DNA of 63,352 nucleotides from Nocardia cyriacigeorgica NBRC 100375 (lineage in GTDB: Bacteria > Actinomycetota > Actinomycetes > Mycobacteriales > Mycobacteriaceae): the NCBI RefSeq assembly GCF_000308555.1, contig NZ_BAFY01000020.1, forward strand, positions 1-63,352. Reading direction: 5' to 3'. Position 1 is the stretch's first letter, and each line of letters starts with the position of its first letter. This document shows positions 7,672 to 15,974 of the stretch, in pieces. Below the pieces are notes generated by a model. The model did no database searches and was not told the origin of the DNA. It was given only the letters and a program-made list of their open reading frames with translations. Position numbers and translations under genes: made by a program.

Positions 7672-8646
7672 TTATTTGCGCAGGGCGTCGAGCACCTTCT
7701 TGACCTGCGCGCGGGCCGCGGCGTCGATGCCGTCACGGTCGAAGCTGCTCATGGACGAGACGCTGATCTCGACCTTGACCGAGATATTGCTGTCGTTGAC
7801 GGCGACGACGTGGTCGAGCGTGCTCGGGATGTAGTTGTAGGTGTGTTCCTGGGTGGCGTAGTAGCCGCGCTCGCCGATATCGCTCACCGTGCCGTGGTCG
7901 TAGCCGGTGCCGGTGGTTCCGGTGTCGAACTGCTTCCACATGTCGAAGCGGGGTTCGTCCTGGTACTTGGTGTCGAAGGCGACCTCGAGCGACAGCGACG
8001 CGTCGCCGCCGTCCTCGCCGGGGTTGGTGTTCTTGGCCCGGCAGCTCAGATCGCCGCCGCCGATGCGATCCATCGGCCCGTCCTCTTTGTGGGTGGTCTC
8101 CTCGCGGTTGACCGCCCACTGTTCGAGAACGCTGAGGTCGACCAGCTCGCAGGCGTTGCCCTCCTTGAAGGCGTAATCGCCTTCCCATGGCTCGTCGCCG
8201 CCGGAATCGGAGACGCTGGAGGCGATGGCGATCACACCGCCGATGACCACGAGCAGCACCACCGCGGCGATCGAACCGCCGATGATCCACGGCGCCTTGT
8301 TGCTCGGCCGCGGTGGCGGCGGCATGAAGCCTGCCGGCGGGACCGGCTGGCCGGGCGCCCACTGCTGTTGCGGGCCCGGCGGGTAGGGGTTGGCGCCGCT
8401 GGGATAGGGATTGGCCCCCGGATACGGCGTGGCCCCACTGGCGTAGGGGTTGGCGCCGCTGCCGTACGGGTCGCCGGGCGGGTTGAGATCCGAGCGCAGG
8501 ATGGTCGGGTCGGCCACCGGCTGGTTCAGGTCGGATCGCAGGATGGTCGGATCCGCCCTGGACGGGTCGGCCCCTTGACCGGTGTTCGGTGTCTCCCACC
8601 ACTGCGGTTCCGGGCCGCCGCTGCCGGGCGGATTCTGGTTGGTCAT
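7672..8646 (-). CDS. Pro-rich single-pass membrane protein with extracytoplasmic domain
   Basis: A 324-residue type II-like membrane protein. The cytoplasmic N-terminus (about 1-115) is rich in Pro/Gly/Tyr. It contains a direct duplication of 'ADPTILRSDLN' and three or four 'SGANPYP' repeats. One transmembrane helix follows ('IIGGSIAAVVLLVVIGGVIA'). The outside domain (about 145-324) contains two Cys ('NACELVD', 'LSCRAK') and ends in an amphipathic helix. The layout matches Mycobacteriales envelope proteins of the DUF3558/DUF4333 kind, but I cannot name the domain. GAGGGGA precedes the ATG. The Pro-rich tail could be an interaction or phosphorylation platform; that is inference. Confidence 0.7.
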   Translation of the reverse strand: MTNQNPPGSGGPEPQWWETPNTGQGADPSRADPTILRSDLNQPVADPTILRSDLNPPGDPYGSGANPYASGATPYPGANPYPSGANPYPPGPQQQWAPGQPVPPAGFMPPPPRPSNKAPWIIGGSIAAVVLLVVIGGVIAIASSVSDSGGDEPWEGDYAFKEGNACELVDLSVLEQWAVNREETTHKEDGPMDRIGGGDLSCRAKNTNPGEDGGDASLSLEVAFDTKYQDEPRFDMWKQFDTGTTGTGYDHGTVSDIGERGYYATQEHTYNYIPSTLDHVVAVNDSNISVKVEISVSSMSSFDRDGIDAAARAQVKKVLDALRK

Positions 8647-8756
8647 CTGTCGATCCCCTCGTGCCTGAGGGCAAAGCCCCTCCGGTATTCCCAAGGATCG
8701 TAGCCAGCGATCTTGTCGCGCGCCGCCCCCTGTCTGCACGGCAGGCGAGGGACCGC

Positions 8757-8762
8757 TACACT
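8757..8762 (+). promoter_or_regulatory. -10 box for the SRP RNA gene
   Basis: TACACT ends seven bases before the first base of the SRP RNA terminal stem (8770), so the transcript probably starts exactly at the RNA's 5' end. A weak -35 candidate (CTGCAC, 8734-8739) has a 17-base spacer. Confidence 0.55.
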
Positions 8763-8769
8763 GGCCGAC

Positions 8770-8855
8770 GGATCCCGCGCGGCGCGCATCCTGTGAACTC
8801 CCCCAGGGCCGGAAGGCAGCAAGGGTCAACGGGCTCTGCCGGGTGCGCGGGGTCC
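8770..8855 (+). ncRNA. ffs: signal recognition particle RNA (4.5S type)
   Basis: The conserved SRP Alu-less helix-8 core is present: GGGCCGGAAGGCAGCA (about 8805-8821), which carries the GGAA tetraloop and asymmetric loop bound by Ffh. Outer arms GGATCCCGCGC (8770-8780) and GCGCGGGGTCC (8845-8855) pair along 11 positions with one G-U. The 3' end is followed by CCTTTTTTATT, a U-rich terminator tail. The length of about 86 bases fits the small bacterial 4.5S class. It sits between the Pro-rich membrane protein and the aminotransferase. Confidence 0.92.
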
Positions 8856-8919
8856 CCTTTTTTATTGCCCCCAATTCGCAGCAATCGCCGGGTAACGTTG
8901 ACCGGGGTGTGCCGAGTGA

Positions 8920-10257
<1,338 letters not shown>

Positions 10258-10336
10258 GCCGGATCCGGCACCGCTCCGAGGAGGCAGGGGAGGCCGGACG
10301 CGCGCCGATCCTGGCTGGGGGTGGCTCGACGTAATG

Positions 10337-10367
10337 AACCCGCGGCGCCTACCTCGCGCCGCGGGTT
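10337..10367 (+). terminator. terminator between convergent genes
   Basis: Perfect 12-bp stem AACCCGCGGCGC/GCGCCGCGGGTT with a seven-base loop, followed by TTCG on the plus strand. It lies between the converging aminotransferase and methyltransferase genes and can serve both. Confidence 0.75.
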
Positions 10368-10388
10368 TCGTCGTCTCGATGGGCCGGA

Positions 10389-11246
10389 TCAGGCGGGCTT
10401 GTGCGCGAGCACCGCGAACATCGTCACCGACAGGTGGATATCGCCGCTCGCCGCACCGGCGGCCAGATCGGCCAGCAGCTGGTCGCGCTCGGCCTCGGTG
10501 ATCGAACCACGCGCCACCGCCATCGCCGAGATCCGCGAGACGAGCGCGCCGGCACCGGCCGAACGCTGCTGGACCAGGGCGTGCGAGCCGATATCGTCGA
10601 CGATCAGCCCGGCCTTGGTGAGCTGGCCTGGCAGGTGGCGGCCGGAGAACGGATTGGTGGTCGCGGAGATGAGGGTGTCGACCACCCCGCGCACCACCCG
10701 GTGATCGCCGGGATGCACGATCGCGGTGCCCCAATCTGCGTCCACCACCACGACCCGTCCGCCGGGTTTCACCACGCGCGCGATCTCGCGGGCGGCGCGG
10801 TCGGGGGCGGTGAGGTGCTGGAAGACGCGCTCACAGAGGACCGCGTCGAAGGTGTCGGCGCCGAACGGGATGCCGTAGGCGTCGCCGGAATGGAATTTCG
10901 CCCGCGAGCCGAGCTGGGCGGCGTTGCGCTCGGCCGCGGCCAGCAGATGCGGGTCGGGCTCGACACCGAGGGCAGTGCCGGTCGGGCCGACGGCCTCGGC
11001 GAAGGTGATGACCTCCGAGCCGGTGCCGGAGCCGATGTCGACGGCGGTCTCACCGGGACGCAACGCGAGCGCTTGATGCGCCCAGTCGCGCAAACGCGAC
11101 AATCCGGGCAGCGCGGCCTCCAGGTCGCGCACATCGATCAGTTGTTCCTGGCCCGCCGAGTCGAAGCGGTCGGGACGTAACCCGAAGCTGTTCATTGGTG
11201 CATCCATCGTGGGTGTTGCGGATGTGGGTATCGCCGTTTGTGGCAT
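10389..11246 (-). CDS. class I SAM-dependent methyltransferase
   Basis: A 285-residue methyltransferase with the usual motifs: motif I 'AVDIGSGTGSEV' for S-adenosylmethionine, the acidic 'GVEPDPHLL' end of strand 2, 'FDAVLCERVFQHL' as motif II and 'VVKPGGRVVVVDADW' as motif III. It belongs to the UbiE/Methyltransf_11 group; the substrate is not identifiable. Three in-frame ATGs exist (11246, 11207, 11195) and none has a strong ribosome site, so the first 17 residues are uncertain. Confidence 0.75.
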   Translation of the reverse strand: MPQTAIPTSATPTMDAPMNSFGLRPDRFDSAGQEQLIDVRDLEAALPGLSRLRDWAHQALALRPGETAVDIGSGTGSEVITFAEAVGPTGTALGVEPDPHLLAAAERNAAQLGSRAKFHSGDAYGIPFGADTFDAVLCERVFQHLTAPDRAAREIARVVKPGGRVVVVDADWGTAIVHPGDHRVVRGVVDTLISATTNPFSGRHLPGQLTKAGLIVDDIGSHALVQQRSAGAGALVSRISAMAVARGSITEAERDQLLADLAAGAASGDIHLSVTMFAVLAHKPA

Positions 11247-11345
11247 GTGCCGAGCCTACGTGTGCGGGTCGGCACTCGCGACGCAGGTCTGTGACTGCTG
11301 TCACTACCGCCGGGTAACCTGGCGGCGGAGTTTGCGCAGGTCCGG

Positions 11346-11792
11346 CTACCGCAGGCCCAGATGCACGATCGGAAACGGGCGGCCCTCCGAGTCGGTCGCC
11401 GAGCGCCCGAGCCGGGCGAATCCGTGGTGCTCGTAGAAGCCGAGTGCCCGCGGATTCTGCTCGTTCACATCCACCAGCAGCCGCGGGTTGTCCGCCACGG
11501 CGGCGGCGAGCAGGGCCGACCCGGCCCCTGTGCCGTGCTGGGCCGGGTCGACGAACAGCATCTCGAGTTTGCCCTCGGCCACGCCGGAGAAACCGATGGA
11601 AACGCCGTCGCGCTCGGCGACCGAGAGCCGCACCTGCGGCAGATAAGCCGGCATGCGTGACTCGTAGAAATCGATGTCGTCGGGCGAGAGGAAGTCGTGG
11701 GTCGCGGTGACCGCCGCGCGCCAGATGCGGATCAACGCAGGCCATTCATCCCGTCCGGTGCAGGCGCGCACCACCACTTCGGCCTCGTCCAT
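11346..11792 (-). CDS. GNAT acetyltransferase, YjaB-like
   Basis: A 148-residue N-acetyltransferase whose sequence follows E. coli YjaB closely: 'IWRAAVTATHDFLSPDD' near the start, 'LEMLFVDPAQHGTGAGSAL' (acetyl-CoA pyrophosphate loop), and 'VDVNEQNPRALGFYEHHGF'. The last block ends in 'GRPFPIVHLGL'. YjaB-type enzymes acetylate small amines or protein N-termini; the substrate here is unknown. The ATG at 11792 has only a weak ribosome site; GTG codons a few residues upstream are possible alternatives. Confidence 0.8.
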   Translation of the reverse strand: MDEAEVVVRACTGRDEWPALIRIWRAAVTATHDFLSPDDIDFYESRMPAYLPQVRLSVAERDGVSIGFSGVAEGKLEMLFVDPAQHGTGAGSALLAAAVADNPRLLVDVNEQNPRALGFYEHHGFARLGRSATDSEGRPFPIVHLGLR

Positions 11793-11924
11793 GCCGGAGA
11801 CGCTACGAAACACCGCGTCCGGTTTCCACTCCTTTCCGCGCGCAGGCCGCGACCGGGTTCGTGCATGGGACGCGGCCGGGGTGGGATGATCGGGGAACAT
11901 CCGGACCGCTAGGAGGAGCGCAGC

Positions 11925-12497
11925 ATGGCCAAGTTGACTCTCGCGCAGGAACCGGAGGCCGACGAGCTGCTGTCGGAGAGCTCGCTGGCCCTGGTCATCG
12001 GCATGTTGCTGGACCAGCAGTATCCGCTCGAGCACGCCTTCCGTGGCCCGAAGAAGATCGCCGACCGGATGGGCGGGCTCGATATCCACCGGATCGCCGA
12101 GGCCGACACCGCCGAGTTCGAAGAACTGTGCGCGACCCCGCCGGCCATCCACCGCTACGGCCGCTCGATGGCCCGGCGCACCCAGGACCTCGCGCGCTAC
12201 CTCATCGAGCACTACAACGGCGACGTCGAGGCCATCTGGACGCAGGGCGACCCGGACGGGAAAGAGGTACTTCGCCGCCTCAAGGACCTGCCCGGCTACG
12301 GCGATCAGAAGGCCCGAATCTTCCTCGCCCTGCTCGGCAAACAACTCGGCGTGCGACCCGCGGGTTGGGAGGAGGCGGCCGGCGCCTATGCCGAACCCGG
12401 CTCGCGCCGCTCCGCCGCCGACATCGTCGACGCCGAATCCCTGCAAGAAGTCCGAGCCTTCAAGAAGCAGATGAAGGCAGCCGCGAAGAAAAGCTGA
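11925..12497 (+). CDS. HhH-GPD-type base-excision-repair-like protein
   Basis: A 190-residue protein of the uncharacterised actinobacterial HhH-GPD family. The opening 'SSLALVIGMLLDQQYPLEHAF' matches the glycosylase helix that follows the DNA entry, and the helix-hairpin-helix is 'LKDLPGYGDQKARIFLALLG' (about residues 124-143). The catalytic Asp that usually follows the hairpin (VDTHV in EndoIII relatives) is not present: the sequence runs on to 'KQLGVRPAGW'. A DNA-glycosylase activity is therefore uncertain; DNA binding is likely. The C-terminus is Lys-rich. The ATG follows an AGGAGG-like site. Confidence 0.75.
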   Translation: MAKLTLAQEPEADELLSESSLALVIGMLLDQQYPLEHAFRGPKKIADRMGGLDIHRIAEADTAEFEELCATPPAIHRYGRSMARRTQDLARYLIEHYNGDVEAIWTQGDPDGKEVLRRLKDLPGYGDQKARIFLALLGKQLGVRPAGWEEAAGAYAEPGSRRSAADIVDAESLQEVRAFKKQMKAAAKKS

Positions 12498-12502
12498 GCA
12501 CG

Positions 12503-12539
12503 CCGTCGAGAACTACCTGAGCGGAGCTGCTCTCGACGG
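12503..12539 (+). terminator. possible terminator after the HhH-GPD gene
   Basis: Inverted repeat CCGTCGAGA/TCTCGACGG with a 19-base loop begins six bases past the stop. There is no U-tract, so it is a weaker candidate. Confidence 0.4.
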
Positions 12540-12625
12540 ATGCCTCGCTCTTGTGGCTCTCGGCGATGAATCGGCGGGGGCGGGCTCGTCTGTATCGATA
12601 GAGGACGAGACCGAGGAGGTTGATC

Positions 12626-13186
12626 ATGCGTTCGCTGGTGATCACGGAGAACATCACGCTGGACGGGTCCATCGAGATGCTGGGGGATTGGTTCGATCCG
12701 CAGGAGTCCGGCGAGGCGGATGGCTCCGATCTGCTGGCGGAGCTGCACCGGCAGAACAGCCGGATGGGGGCATTGTTGCTCGGTCGGCAGACGTTCGAGG
12801 ATTTCCGCGGCTACTGGCCGCTCCAGACCGACGACACCACCGGCATCACGGCCTCGCTGAACGCGGCCGACAAGTACGTGGTGTCGTCCACGATGACCGA
12901 CCCGCAATGGCAGAACTCCACGATTCTGTCCGGCGACCCGGTGACCGAGGTGCGCGCACTCAAGCAGCGGTCCGGCAACGAGATCGTGCTCACCGGCAGT
13001 ATCACGCTGTGCCACAGCCTGATCGACGCGGGTCTTGTGGACGAGTACCGGTTGTTCTTCTACCCGACCGTGCAGGGCGGCGGGCGCAGGCTCTTTCCCG
13101 ATGGCTATCGGATTCCTAAGCTGAAATTGCTGGACACCAAGAGTTTTCGCAACGGGGTGTCCTACTCGTCGTACGCGCCCGCCTAG
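12626..13186 (+). CDS. dihydrofolate-reductase-fold (RibD C-terminal) protein
   Basis: A 186-residue protein of the DHFR/RibD-C superfamily. It opens with 'LVITENITLDGSIE', the standard first strand of this family, continues with 'GALLLGRQTFEDFRGYWP' and 'YVVSSTM', and has the NADPH-binding 'IVLTGSITLCHSLIDAGLV' and 'YPTVQGGGRRLFP'. These are standalone reductases of unknown substrate, common in actinomycetes. The ATG at 12626 is chosen because GAGGAGG lies at ideal distance; a TTG two codons earlier is less likely. Confidence 0.82.
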   Translation: MRSLVITENITLDGSIEMLGDWFDPQESGEADGSDLLAELHRQNSRMGALLLGRQTFEDFRGYWPLQTDDTTGITASLNAADKYVVSSTMTDPQWQNSTILSGDPVTEVRALKQRSGNEIVLTGSITLCHSLIDAGLVDEYRLFFYPTVQGGGRRLFPDGYRIPKLKLLDTKSFRNGVSYSSYAPA

Positions 13187-13201
13187 GAACGTGTGGATGA
13201 A

Positions 13202-13243
13202 CACCGCTGCGAGCCGGTCCGAGTCGGGCGGCTCGCAGCGGTG
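13202..13243 (+). terminator. terminator after the DHFR-fold gene
   Basis: Perfect 14-bp stem CACCGCTGCGAGCC/GGCTCGCAGCGGTG with a 14-base loop, starting 15 bases after the stop. No U-tail, a common form in high-GC actinomycetes. Confidence 0.65.
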
Positions 13244-13349
13244 AACTGCTCGACTCATTGGAATCTCGCCGCATTTTAATCTCGGCCCCGGACGCAATTC
13301 CGCCGATGCTGTTCCTCGGAAGTTTCAGTGAGATGAGGGATAGCGTTTC

Positions 13350-14063
13350 ATGAAGATGAGGAAGCTGGCCGTTATCGCGGCATTGGTGACCGTCGCGACC
13401 GGCGTGGCTGCCGGAACATCGGGTGCGGCGCCGGAAAAAGACACCGGCGCCGTCGGTTTCACCGCACAGGCGACGGAAACACAGTCGATCATCACCACGG
13501 ATGCCGGATCGCTGGTGGTAGAAGACGACACATTCAAGGTCAAGGCCGCGGACGGAACCGTGCTCGCCGGAACACCGCTGCGTTTCCGGGTCGATGAATT
13601 CGAATTCCCGATCGCCGCGCAGATTTCGGACCGCACCGCGACGTTGACGCCGCAATTCGATCTCGCGCACGCGGTCTACAAGCTGGTTGCGTTGCCATTC
13701 GAGGACAAAGCGCCCTTCAAGTCCGAATACGATCGGGAAAAGGACGCCTGGACCCGGCTGACGAGCACCATCGCGATGGGAGCCACGGTCGGCACGCTGG
13801 TCGGCGGGCTCGGCGGCGCGGCCGTCGGCTGCGTGCTCGGCGGCATCGCGGGCGCAACGGTCGCCTCGGCCACCATCATCGGCCTGTTCGGTCCGTTCAT
13901 TCCGGCGGCCGCGGTGGGCTGCGTCGGCGGGATTCTCGCCGTCGGCGCGCTCGGCACGGTGGCCGGGCAATTGCTGGTGACCGCACCTGTGGCGATCGGG
14001 GCCGCGATTCAGTACTTCTCGACGATCAACCAGCCGTTCCCGGCGCCGGCACCCGCGAAGTAG
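13350..14063 (+). CDS. secreted glycine-zipper protein, paralogue of 4044-4748
   Basis: A 237-residue exported protein, the second copy of the family at 4044-4748. Residues 1-27 are a signal peptide ('LAVIAALVTVATGVAAG'). Shared blocks include 'VLAGTPLRFRVDEFEFPIAA', 'ALPFEDKAPF', the zipper 'GGLGGAAVGCVLGGIAGAT' and the end 'TAPVAIGAAIQYFSTINQPF'. The N-terminal domain is more diverged than the hydrophobic C-terminal part, suggesting a conserved membrane-associated segment and a variable exposed domain. GAGGGA lies before the ATG, and strong terminators flank it, so it is probably monocistronic. Function unknown. Confidence 0.78.
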   Translation: MKMRKLAVIAALVTVATGVAAGTSGAAPEKDTGAVGFTAQATETQSIITTDAGSLVVEDDTFKVKAADGTVLAGTPLRFRVDEFEFPIAAQISDRTATLTPQFDLAHAVYKLVALPFEDKAPFKSEYDREKDAWTRLTSTIAMGATVGTLVGGLGGAAVGCVLGGIAGATVASATIIGLFGPFIPAAAVGCVGGILAVGALGTVAGQLLVTAPVAIGAAIQYFSTINQPFPAPAPAK

Positions 14064-14120
14064 GTCTCGTGGTCGTCGGCCGATCCCGTCCGGTCCGCGG
14101 CTGATCCCTGGCGATCCGAA

Positions 14121-14145
14121 CCCCGCCGAGCAATGCTCGGTGGGG
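14121..14145 (+). terminator. terminator after the secreted protein gene
   Basis: Stem CCCCGCCGAGC/GCTCGGTGGGG (11 pairs, one G-U) with a three-base AAT loop, followed by ATTTCGG. It closes the 13350-14063 transcript. Confidence 0.75.
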
Positions 14146-14302
14146 ATTTCGGCGTGTTGTCCTCTAGACCGCTGCCCGCTGTCTGGCCTACGTACTGCCA
14201 CAGGTCTTCATGATTCGTCAGGCAACGCTTTCACCTGCGGAAACAGTTGTGTCCGGGCGCACATCGGCGTGCCGGGGCTTGGTGCGTCGCGCGAATCGGT
14301 GT

Positions 14303-14308
14303 TACCTT
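14303..14308 (+). promoter_or_regulatory. -10 box of a leaderless transcript
   Basis: TACCTT fits TANNNT and ends seven bases before the ATG at 14316, the spacing expected when transcription starts at the A of the start codon. A weak -35 candidate (TTGGTG) lies about 18 bases upstream. No Shine-Dalgarno is present before that ATG. Confidence 0.45.
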
Positions 14309-14315
14309 CGATCGC

Positions 14316-14423
14316 ATGTTCACCGGCCGCATCACCGCTCAGCGCGTCACCTATGTGACCGCTGGCCTCGGTCTGCGGCTCCCGCTCACGTGGGAACTGT
14401 GTTGTCCCTGCTGCCGCGGCTGA
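14316..14423 (+). CDS. polycysteine leader peptide (35 aa) upstream of the ROK regulator
   Basis: A 35-codon reading frame that starts at an apparently leaderless ATG. The peptide has a Thr/Arg-rich first half and ends in 'WELCCPCCRG', with four Cys codons within five. Such terminal Cys clusters in short leaderless ORFs are the hallmark of cysteine-responsive attenuation leaders described in mycobacteria. It lies 92 bases upstream of the ROK regulator start. The gap holds a small GTCCCG/CGGGAC hairpin (14481-14496). It is too short to be a conventional gene. The regulatory role is inference; the codon pattern and promoter spacing are visible. Confidence 0.5.
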   Translation: MFTGRITAQRVTYVTAGLGLRLPLTWELCCPCCRG

Positions 14424-14480
14424 GCGAGTTCTCCGGGATCTCCCGCTCGCGCGTTGCCGCCTCGCCACACGTGTAGGCAC

Positions 14481-14496
14481 GTCCCGTTCTCGGGAC
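14481..14496 (+). promoter_or_regulatory. hairpin in the ROK leader
   Basis: GTCCCG (14481-14486) and CGGGAC (14491-14496) close a four-base TTCT loop. It ends 19 bases before the ROK start, just upstream of AAGGAA. The surrounding sequence is nearly repeated inside the ROK gene's first codons (about 14537-14551). It might gate ribosome access after translation of the Cys leader. Confidence 0.35.
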
Positions 14497-14515
14497 TTCA
14501 GCAAGGAATCCACAG

Positions 14516-15679
14516 ATGTCCCTTCCTACCCTGGAACGTCCCGTTTCTCGGTCCACCGCCCGTGTCCGCAACACCCGTCCGGTCGTCGTCGCGCCGGAGC
14601 TACGGATCTCCGACAATCCGGCCGCCGCGGTGCTGCGGGCCGCAACCGGCGGCCCGATCTCTCGCGACAATGCCGCTCGCACAACAGGTTTGAGTATCGC
14701 GACGGTCAACCGTCAGGTATCGGCGCTGCTGACGGCCGGTCTGCTGCGCGAACGTCCCGACCTCACTGCCTCCGGTGCGGTCGGCCGTCCCCGCGTGCCG
14801 TTCGAGATCGACCACGACTCGTACCTGACGATCAGCGTGCACATCGGCGCTGCTGCCACCAAGATCGTCGCCGCCGACCTGCGCGGACGCATCCTCGGCG
14901 GCCTGGCCATCGCCACCCCGCAGACCGGCCAGGAATTCGCCGTCACCACCGTCGCCCGCAGCGCCCGCGCCTTCCTACAGCGCTGGCATCGACGTAAACC
15001 GCTGTGGGCCGGGGTCGCGATCGGCGGCCGCGTCGACCCGCAGGCCGGTGTGGTCGACCATCCCAAGCTCGGCTGGCGGGCCGCCCCGCTGGGTGCGGTG
15101 CTCGCCGAGGTGCTCGAACTGCCGGTGTCGGTGGCGCCGCACGTCGAGGCCATGGCCGCGTCGGAACTGCTGCTACCCACCGGTGACCGGGACGTCACCG
15201 GACTCGCCAAAGGCAGCAGCCTCTACTTCTACGTCCGCGAAACCGCCGGTGTCGCCGTCACTTTGGACGGCCGCGTGCACACGCCCAGCAACGGCCCCGG
15301 CTCCATCGCGCACCTACCCACCGGCTCCGACGTCGAATGCACCTGCGGCCGCAAGGGCTGCTTCGAGGTGACCGTCGGCGACCGTGCCCTGCACGCCCGC
15401 GCCGTCGGCCGCGGCATCATCCCCGCCCACAACGGCACCGCAGGCACCACCATCGCCGACCTCTACCGCGCCGCCGCCGACGGTTCCCAGCCGGCCCGCG
15501 ACCTCCTGGCCGAACGCGCGACAACGCTGGGCCAGACCGTCGCCCTCATCCGCGACCTCCTCAACCCCGACCGAGTAGTCCTGGGCGGCCAAGCCTTCAC
15601 CACCTACCGCCCCGCCCTATCCCACGTCTCCCGAGCCTTCAACCACTCGACAGCCCTCCCCCCACCGACATCCGCATAA
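14516..15679 (+). CDS. ROK-family transcriptional regulator, C-terminus probably frameshifted
   Basis: The intact frame gives 387 residues. An N-terminal winged helix ('NAARTTGLSIATVNRQVSAL', about residues 50-70) is followed by the ROK sugar-kinase-like ATPase fold. The latter includes 'GVAIGGRVDPQAG', the zinc-binding 'CTCGRKGCFEVTV' (ROK CxCGxxGC motif) and 'LLNPDRVVLGG'. The frame ends abruptly in 'ALPPPTSA'. The normal ROK ending ('ITGFAPKVQEFAAVV' through 'ALRRATLS') continues in another frame to a TAG at 15781-15783. The break falls in a run of six C at 15658-15663; one more C would restore about 422 residues. ROK repressors usually sense sugars. The upstream polycysteine leader hints at a link to sulfur supply. 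Confidence 0.78.
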   Translation: MSLPTLERPVSRSTARVRNTRPVVVAPELRISDNPAAAVLRAATGGPISRDNAARTTGLSIATVNRQVSALLTAGLLRERPDLTASGAVGRPRVPFEIDHDSYLTISVHIGAAATKIVAADLRGRILGGLAIATPQTGQEFAVTTVARSARAFLQRWHRRKPLWAGVAIGGRVDPQAGVVDHPKLGWRAAPLGAVLAEVLELPVSVAPHVEAMAASELLLPTGDRDVTGLAKGSSLYFYVRETAGVAVTLDGRVHTPSNGPGSIAHLPTGSDVECTCGRKGCFEVTVGDRALHARAVGRGIIPAHNGTAGTTIADLYRAAADGSQPARDLLAERATTLGQTVALIRDLLNPDRVVLGGQAFTTYRPALSHVSRAFNHSTALPPPTSA

Positions 15680-15930
15680 CCGGCTTCGCCCCCAAAGTCC
15701 AAGAATTCGCCGCGGTCGTAACCTCCCTGAGCCCCCTCTACGCCGACCCCCTGACAGCCCTCCGCCGCGCAACCCTCAGCTAGCCGCACGAGGGGGACAT
15801 CAGACTGGCAAGACCGGCGTGTCGCCTGCCTCATGTACCACTCACCGGCTGGCAATCAGGGGTGGGTGGTGCAAGGCCGGTGCTGTTGGCTGTTTGCGCC
15901 CTTGGTGGTGTACGGCCCCGAAAACGAAGC

Positions 15931-15962
15931 GGAGCCCGGCAGCGGATGGGCTGCCGGGCTCC
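15931..15962 (-). terminator. terminator of the DUF2207 gene
   Basis: Perfect 12-bp stem GGAGCCCGGCAG/CTGCCGGGCTCC with an eight-base loop. On the minus strand it is followed by GCTTCGTTTTC. It lies 13 bases past the stop of 15975-17603. Confidence 0.8.
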
Positions 15963-15974
15963 GGTCGGGGATTG

